DNA from: Runella slithyformis DSM 19594
GTDB taxonomy: Bacteria > Bacteroidota > Bacteroidia > Cytophagales > Spirosomataceae
Direction: 5' to 3'
Assembly: GCF_000218895.1 (NCBI RefSeq)
Contig: NC_015703.1
Location: 1,301,501 to 1,365,500, forward strand
Length of the DNA: 64,000 nucleotides
Part shown: one piece after another, positions 60,399 through 64,000 of the stretch
Layout of the letters: each line of letters starts with the position of its first letter
How positions within the stretch are numbered: position 1 is the stretch's first letter
Program-made: the position numbers and the translations under genes
Notes under the pieces: model-generated
Told to the model about the DNA's origin: nothing
The model's database searches: none
Seen by the model: the letters and a program-made list of their open reading frames with translations, nothing else

Positions 60399-62531
60399 AT
60401 GTCAGCGACAACCATGCAATTTAAACACGTAAGCTACCTTTGGGACGACGCCAAAGCCGCCGAGTTGGCGGGTGATGAAGTAGCTCTTTTTATCTACCGC
60501 TCCAATCTTCTTGGTGCCGATCTTCGTTTAACCAATTATGGCGGAGGAAATACATCCGTCAAGATTATGGATAAAGATCCCCTTACCGGAAATGACACCG
60601 AGGTCATGTGGATCAAAGGTTCAGGAGGAGATATTGGTACGCTGAAAAAATCGGGTTGTGCAGCGTTATACATGGATCGTCTGCGTAGTTTGGAAAACGT
60701 ATATCGCGGCTTGGAATTTGAAGATGAAATGGTCGAATTGTTTAACCACTGCATCTTTGATCTGGCTTCCAAGGCACCTTCCATTGATACGCCCTTACAC
60801 GGATTTTTACCTTTTGCCCACATAGATCACCTGCACCCGGATGCCGCCATTGCGATCGCAGCCGCCAAGGATGGTAAAAAGATCACCGACGAGCTCTTCA
60901 ACGGCGAAGTAGGCTGGGTGGAATGGCAGCGCCCCGGTTTTGACTTGGGCCTAAAACTTCGTGCCTGCCTGGAAGAAGCAGCCGCCAAAGGCATTACCCT
61001 GCGCGGTATCATGTTGGGCTCACACGGCCTGTTTACGTGGGGCGATACTTCCTATGACAGTTATATCAACACACTGGAGGTCATTGAAAAATGCGCCGAC
61101 TACCTGGAAGCGAATTATGGCAAAACCCGCCCGGTCTTCGGCGGTGCCAAAATAGAAAGTCTGCCGGCGGAAGACCGCCAAAAGCAGGCCGCCAAATTGG
61201 CGCCCGTATTACGCGGTTTTTGTTCTTCTTACCGCACCATGGTAGGGCATTTTACCGACGATGAGCGCGTACTGGAATTCATCAATTCCAATGATCTGGA
61301 TAAATTGGCTCCGCTGGGCACGTCCTGCCCCGACCACTTCCTCCGTACCAAGATCAGCCCGCTGGTATTAACGCTGGCCCCTGACGAAGATCTGTCGGAC
61401 GTAGCTGCCCTGAAAGAAAAACTTCTACCGGGCTTTGTGGCCTACCGCGAGTTGTACACCGATTATTACGAAACCTGTAAGCATTCCAACTCACCCGCCA
61501 TGCGTGACCCCAACCCCGTGGTCATTTTGTATCCGGGCGTAGGTATGTTTACGTTCTCAAAAGATAAGACCACGGCCCGTTTGGCCTCTGAATACTACAT
61601 CAACGCTGTCAACGTCATGAAAGGCGCGGAAGCGGTATCGGAATACACCTCGCTGCCCCGTCAGGAAGCGTTCAACATTGAATACTGGTTGTTGGAAGAA
61701 GCGAAACTTCAACGCATGCCCAAACCCAAGGCCCTTTCCGGACGTGTTGCGTTGATCACGGGAAGTGCCGGCGGTATCGGAAAAGCCATTGCCCGCCGCT
61801 TTGCCGAAGAAGGTGCAGTGGTCGTATTGAACGATATTAATGAAGAACGTTTGGCCGGTGCCAAAGAAGAGTTTGTGAAAAAATTCGGCAAAGATGCCGT
61901 GGCCACTACCCTTCTGAACGTAACCGACGCGCAAAGTATCTTATCGGCCATGGATGCCGCTGCACTGGCTTTTGGTGGGGTAGATATCATCGTCAACAAT
62001 GCCGGAATCAGCATCTCTAAACCCATTGAAGCCCATACGATCGAAGATTGGGATAAGTTATACGATATTTTGGTCAAAGGTCAATTCCTCGTTACACAGG
62101 CAGGCGTCGCGGTCATGCGGAAGCAGGGTTTTGGCGGTGATGTGATCAATATTGTGAGTAAAAATGCCCTGGTCTCAGGCCCCAACAATGCCGGATACGG
62201 CTCAGCCAAAGCCGCTCAACTGCACCTGAGCCGCCTGAATGCCGCCGAATTGGGTGGTGATAAGATTCGGGTCAACACCGTTAATCCCGATGCCGTGATC
62301 GCCGATTCCAACATTTGGGCCGGCGGTTGGGCCGAAGGCCGCGCCAAAGCATACGGCATTACGGTCGAAGAATTACCGGCGTATTATGCTAAACGAACTT
62401 TATTGAACGAGGCGATCCTGCCCGACGATATCGCCAATGCCTGTTTCGCCTTTGTGGGAGGACTGCTCGGTAAATCTACCGGCAACGTCCTGAACGTAGA
62501 CGGCGGCGTGGCTATGGCTTTTGTTCGTTAA
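60399..62531 (+). CDS. rhaD: Bifunctional rhamnulose-1-phosphate aldolase / short-chain dehydrogenase
   Basis: The 710-residue protein is a fusion. Residues up to about 430 form a class II aldolase: NYGGGNTSVKIMDKDPLTGN, the metal-binding HGFLPFAHIDHLHPDA, GIMLGSHGLFTW, and SPLVLTLAPDE. It cleaves L-rhamnulose-1-phosphate to dihydroxyacetone phosphate and L-lactaldehyde. From about 445 an SDR domain follows (LITGSAGGIGKAIARRFAEE, NNAGISIS, YGSAKAAQ catalytic Tyr-Lys), which converts the lactaldehyde. Both products are handled in one protein. It is first in the rhamnose operon. Confidence 0.93.
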   Translation: MSATTMQFKHVSYLWDDAKAAELAGDEVALFIYRSNLLGADLRLTNYGGGNTSVKIMDKDPLTGNDTEVMWIKGSGGDIGTLKKSGCAALYMDRLRSLENVYRGLEFEDEMVELFNHCIFDLASKAPSIDTPLHGFLPFAHIDHLHPDAAIAIAAAKDGKKITDELFNGEVGWVEWQRPGFDLGLKLRACLEEAAAKGITLRGIMLGSHGLFTWGDTSYDSYINTLEVIEKCADYLEANYGKTRPVFGGAKIESLPAEDRQKQAAKLAPVLRGFCSSYRTMVGHFTDDERVLEFINSNDLDKLAPLGTSCPDHFLRTKISPLVLTLAPDEDLSDVAALKEKLLPGFVAYRELYTDYYETCKHSNSPAMRDPNPVVILYPGVGMFTFSKDKTTARLASEYYINAVNVMKGAEAVSEYTSLPRQEAFNIEYWLLEEAKLQRMPKPKALSGRVALITGSAGGIGKAIARRFAEEGAVVVLNDINEERLAGAKEEFVKKFGKDAVATTLLNVTDAQSILSAMDAAALAFGGVDIIVNNAGISISKPIEAHTIEDWDKLYDILVKGQFLVTQAGVAVMRKQGFGGDVINIVSKNALVSGPNNAGYGSAKAAQLHLSRLNAAELGGDKIRVNTVNPDAVIADSNIWAGGWAEGRAKAYGITVEELPAYYAKRTLLNEAILPDDIANACFAFVGGLLGKSTGNVLNVDGGVAMAFVR

Positions 62532-62569
62532 TCAAGAGTGTTTTTTCATCATAGGTTAGTTTATACACG

Positions 62570-62603
62570 AATCTAACGTTCGGTTTCGGGCGTTAGATTT
62601 TTT
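62570..62603 (+). terminator. Terminator-like hairpin between the aldolase-fusion and isomerase genes
   Basis: AATCTAACG (62570-62578) pairs with CGTTAGATT (62591-62599) across a 12-base loop and is followed by T6. Lying inside the presumed operon, it may lower the amount of isomerase and kinase message relative to the fusion enzyme. Confidence 0.75.
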
Positions 62604-62640
62604 AAATTATTGATCCTCTGACTTAAAATCGACCATTACG

Positions 62641-63915
62641 ATGCAACTCGAAAAATACAAGATACAACAACATAACGACACCCTGCTCAAAGCCCATGAG
62701 CGTCGGTTGAGCTATATTACTTCCGAAATCGAACATTCAGAAGCCATCATTCAAAAGGTCGTTGATTTTCAAATTGCCATTCCTTCATGGGCGTTGGGCA
62801 CGGGTGGCACCCGTTTCGGGCGTTTTTCGGGCGGCGGTGAACCGCGTACATTGGAGGAAAAAATTGAAGATGTGGGCCTGCTGCATTCACTGAATCAATC
62901 CAGCGGAGCCATTTCTCTGCATATTCCGTGGGATATTCCCCAAGATGCCAAAGCCATCAAAGCCCTGGCCGCGCAGCATGGTTTAACCTTTGACGCGGTC
63001 AATTCCAATACCTTTCAGGATCAACCCGATCAGGCATTGACCTATAAATTCGGTTCGTTGCAGAATGTCAACAAAGCCATTCGCAAGCAGGCGGTTGAAC
63101 ACAATATTGAGGTTATTAAACAGGGCATTGAGCTCGGCTCGGAGTCGTTGACCGTATGGTTATCAGACGGTTCCTGCTTTCCGGGCCAACTGAATTTCCG
63201 CAAAGCCTACCAAAATACACTCGAAAGTTTGCAGGAAATCTACGCTGCACTGCCCGAAAACTGGAAGCTGTTTTTGGAATACAAAGCCTTTGAGCCGAAT
63301 TTCTATTCGACCACCGTCGGCGACTGGGGCCAATCGTATTCTTATGTTCAGAAGCTGGGTAATAAAGCCTATACCCTCGTGGATCTGGGCCACCATCTGC
63401 CCAATGCCAACATTGAACAAATCGTTGCATTGCTATTGATGGAAGGAAAATTGGGCGGTTTTCACTTCAACGATTCCAAGTACGGCGACGACGACCTGAC
63501 GGCCGGTGCCATCAAACCGTATCAATTATTCCTGATTTTCAACGAATTGGTGGAAGGCATGGACGCACGCGGCATGAACCACGCCACCGATCTGGGCTGG
63601 ATGATTGATGCTTCGCACAACGTCAAAGACCCGCTTGAAGACCTGCTTCAATCGGTCGAAGGCATCATGATGGCATACGCGCAGGCTCTTTCGGTCGACC
63701 GAAAAGCCCTTGAAGAAGCCCAGGATAATAACGATGTTGTGCGGGCGCAGGAGATTTTACAAAATGCTTTTCGAACCGACGTTCGCGCGTTGGTTGCCGA
63801 AGCCCGTTTGCGGGCCGGCGGTGCGTTAAATCCGTTGGAATTGTACCGCAGCCAAAAAGTACGCGAAAATCTCATCGCCGAAAGAGGGCTCAAAACAGTA
63901 GCGACCGGTCTGTAA
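62641..63915 (+). CDS. rhaI: L-rhamnose isomerase (Pseudomonas/Rhizobium type)
   Basis: The 424-residue TIM-barrel isomerase converts L-rhamnose to L-rhamnulose. The text IPSWALGTGGTRFGRFSGGG near the start, WLSDGSCFPGQLNF, LFLEYKAFEPNFYSTTVGDW (metal-binding Glu), TLVDLGHHLPNANIEQI (Asp and His), and FHFNDSKYGDDDL fit the non-RhaA family used with the aldolase fusion. The next gene, a kinase, begins 2 bases after its stop. Confidence 0.92.
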   Translation: MQLEKYKIQQHNDTLLKAHERRLSYITSEIEHSEAIIQKVVDFQIAIPSWALGTGGTRFGRFSGGGEPRTLEEKIEDVGLLHSLNQSSGAISLHIPWDIPQDAKAIKALAAQHGLTFDAVNSNTFQDQPDQALTYKFGSLQNVNKAIRKQAVEHNIEVIKQGIELGSESLTVWLSDGSCFPGQLNFRKAYQNTLESLQEIYAALPENWKLFLEYKAFEPNFYSTTVGDWGQSYSYVQKLGNKAYTLVDLGHHLPNANIEQIVALLLMEGKLGGFHFNDSKYGDDDLTAGAIKPYQLFLIFNELVEGMDARGMNHATDLGWMIDASHNVKDPLEDLLQSVEGIMMAYAQALSVDRKALEEAQDNNDVVRAQEILQNAFRTDVRALVAEARLRAGGALNPLELYRSQKVRENLIAERGLKTVATGL

Positions 63916-63916
63916 C

Positions 63917-64000
63917 ATGAAAATTCCCGTTTGCGCCGTATTAGACATCGGCAAAACCAACAAGAAGCTTTTTCTTTTTGACGAAACCTATAAAATTGTT
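63917..64000 (+). CDS. FGGY carbohydrate kinase, 5' end only (presumed rhamnulokinase)
   Basis: Twenty-eight codons are visible: MKIPVCAVLDIGKTNKKLFL and FDETYKIV. The D-I-G-K-T-N-K segment is the phosphate-1 loop of FGGY kinases. The position directly after rhamnose isomerase (1 base between stop and ATG) makes it the probable L-rhamnulose kinase. The rest lies outside the window. Confidence 0.75.
   Translation, partial: MKIPVCAVLDIGKTNKKLFLFDETYKIV

Overview
The window looks like a chromosomal segment of a Bacteroidota bacterium of the order Cytophagales, possibly Runella-like. This is an inference from protein families and signals, not from a search. The signs are many exported proteins with an A-x-A-Q cleavage site, CarboxypepD_reg-like and TonB_C-like domains, DUF3078 and DUF5690 proteins, a C-terminal coathanger-type sorting domain, and promoters of the Bacteroidota type (TTG about 19-20 bp upstream of TAnnTTTG). 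No tRNA, rRNA, CRISPR array, IS element or prophage was seen.

Layout. 1-6.7 kb: an ECF sigma factor translationally coupled to a multidomain anti-sigma-like membrane protein (minus strand), a VWA lipoprotein, an outer-membrane barrel, an SDR enzyme and an ICMT-like methyltransferase. 6.8-16.3 kb: a serine hydrolase, a Tat-exported Gfo/Idh/MocA oxidoreductase, purM, an AT-rich pocket of small or orphan genes, alaS, and a truncated 3' remnant of a flotillin gene. 16.4-21 kb: a glucose/sorbosone dehydrogenase, a propeller-like protein, an AI-2E family transporter and a diheme cytochrome. 21-30.6 kb: a tripartite MacB-like ABC efflux cluster (HlyD, TolC, ATPase, two permeases) in one minus-strand run with an NtrC-type regulator. 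An NtrB-like kinase lies just beyond it, and a sigma-54-like promoter precedes the HlyD gene. 30.7-36.1 kb: an Rpn-family nuclease with an EGKI repeat tail, a two-subunit molybdenum hydroxylase, and lpdA.

36.4-40.5 kb holds the most unusual locus: a minus-strand run of a bitopic membrane protein, a signal-peptide-bearing Ppx/GppA-like (ASKHA-fold) protein, a membrane-anchored coiled-coil protein and a multi-pass membrane protein, facing a VWA-like lipoprotein. 41.6-45.3 kb is a minus-strand set of sigma factor, small protein, MscS-type channel, DUF3078 protein and MscL, with a LytTR regulator beyond. The sigma factor ends in a hydrophobic tail. 45.5-48.5 kb is rplM-rpsI-rpsB-tsf. 48.7-60.2 kb carries nadB, a DUF5690 transporter-like protein, an exported RraA-family protein facing an enolase-superfamily protein, small lipoproteins, a TonB-like protein, an unrecognised GT-B-like protein, a family VIII esterase-like hydrolase and a quinone oxidoreductase. 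60.4 kb to the end starts an L-rhamnose catabolic operon: aldolase-dehydrogenase fusion, rhamnose isomerase, and the first codons of an FGGY kinase.

Short repeats recur throughout. There are degenerate period-7 repeats, which also run into alaS and into the NtrC-like gene; REP-like palindromes built on GGATTTgAAATCC or ATTACAAAT; and a small palindrome ending in TACCACA just upstream of two start codons. All functional statements rest on motif reading without database searches.
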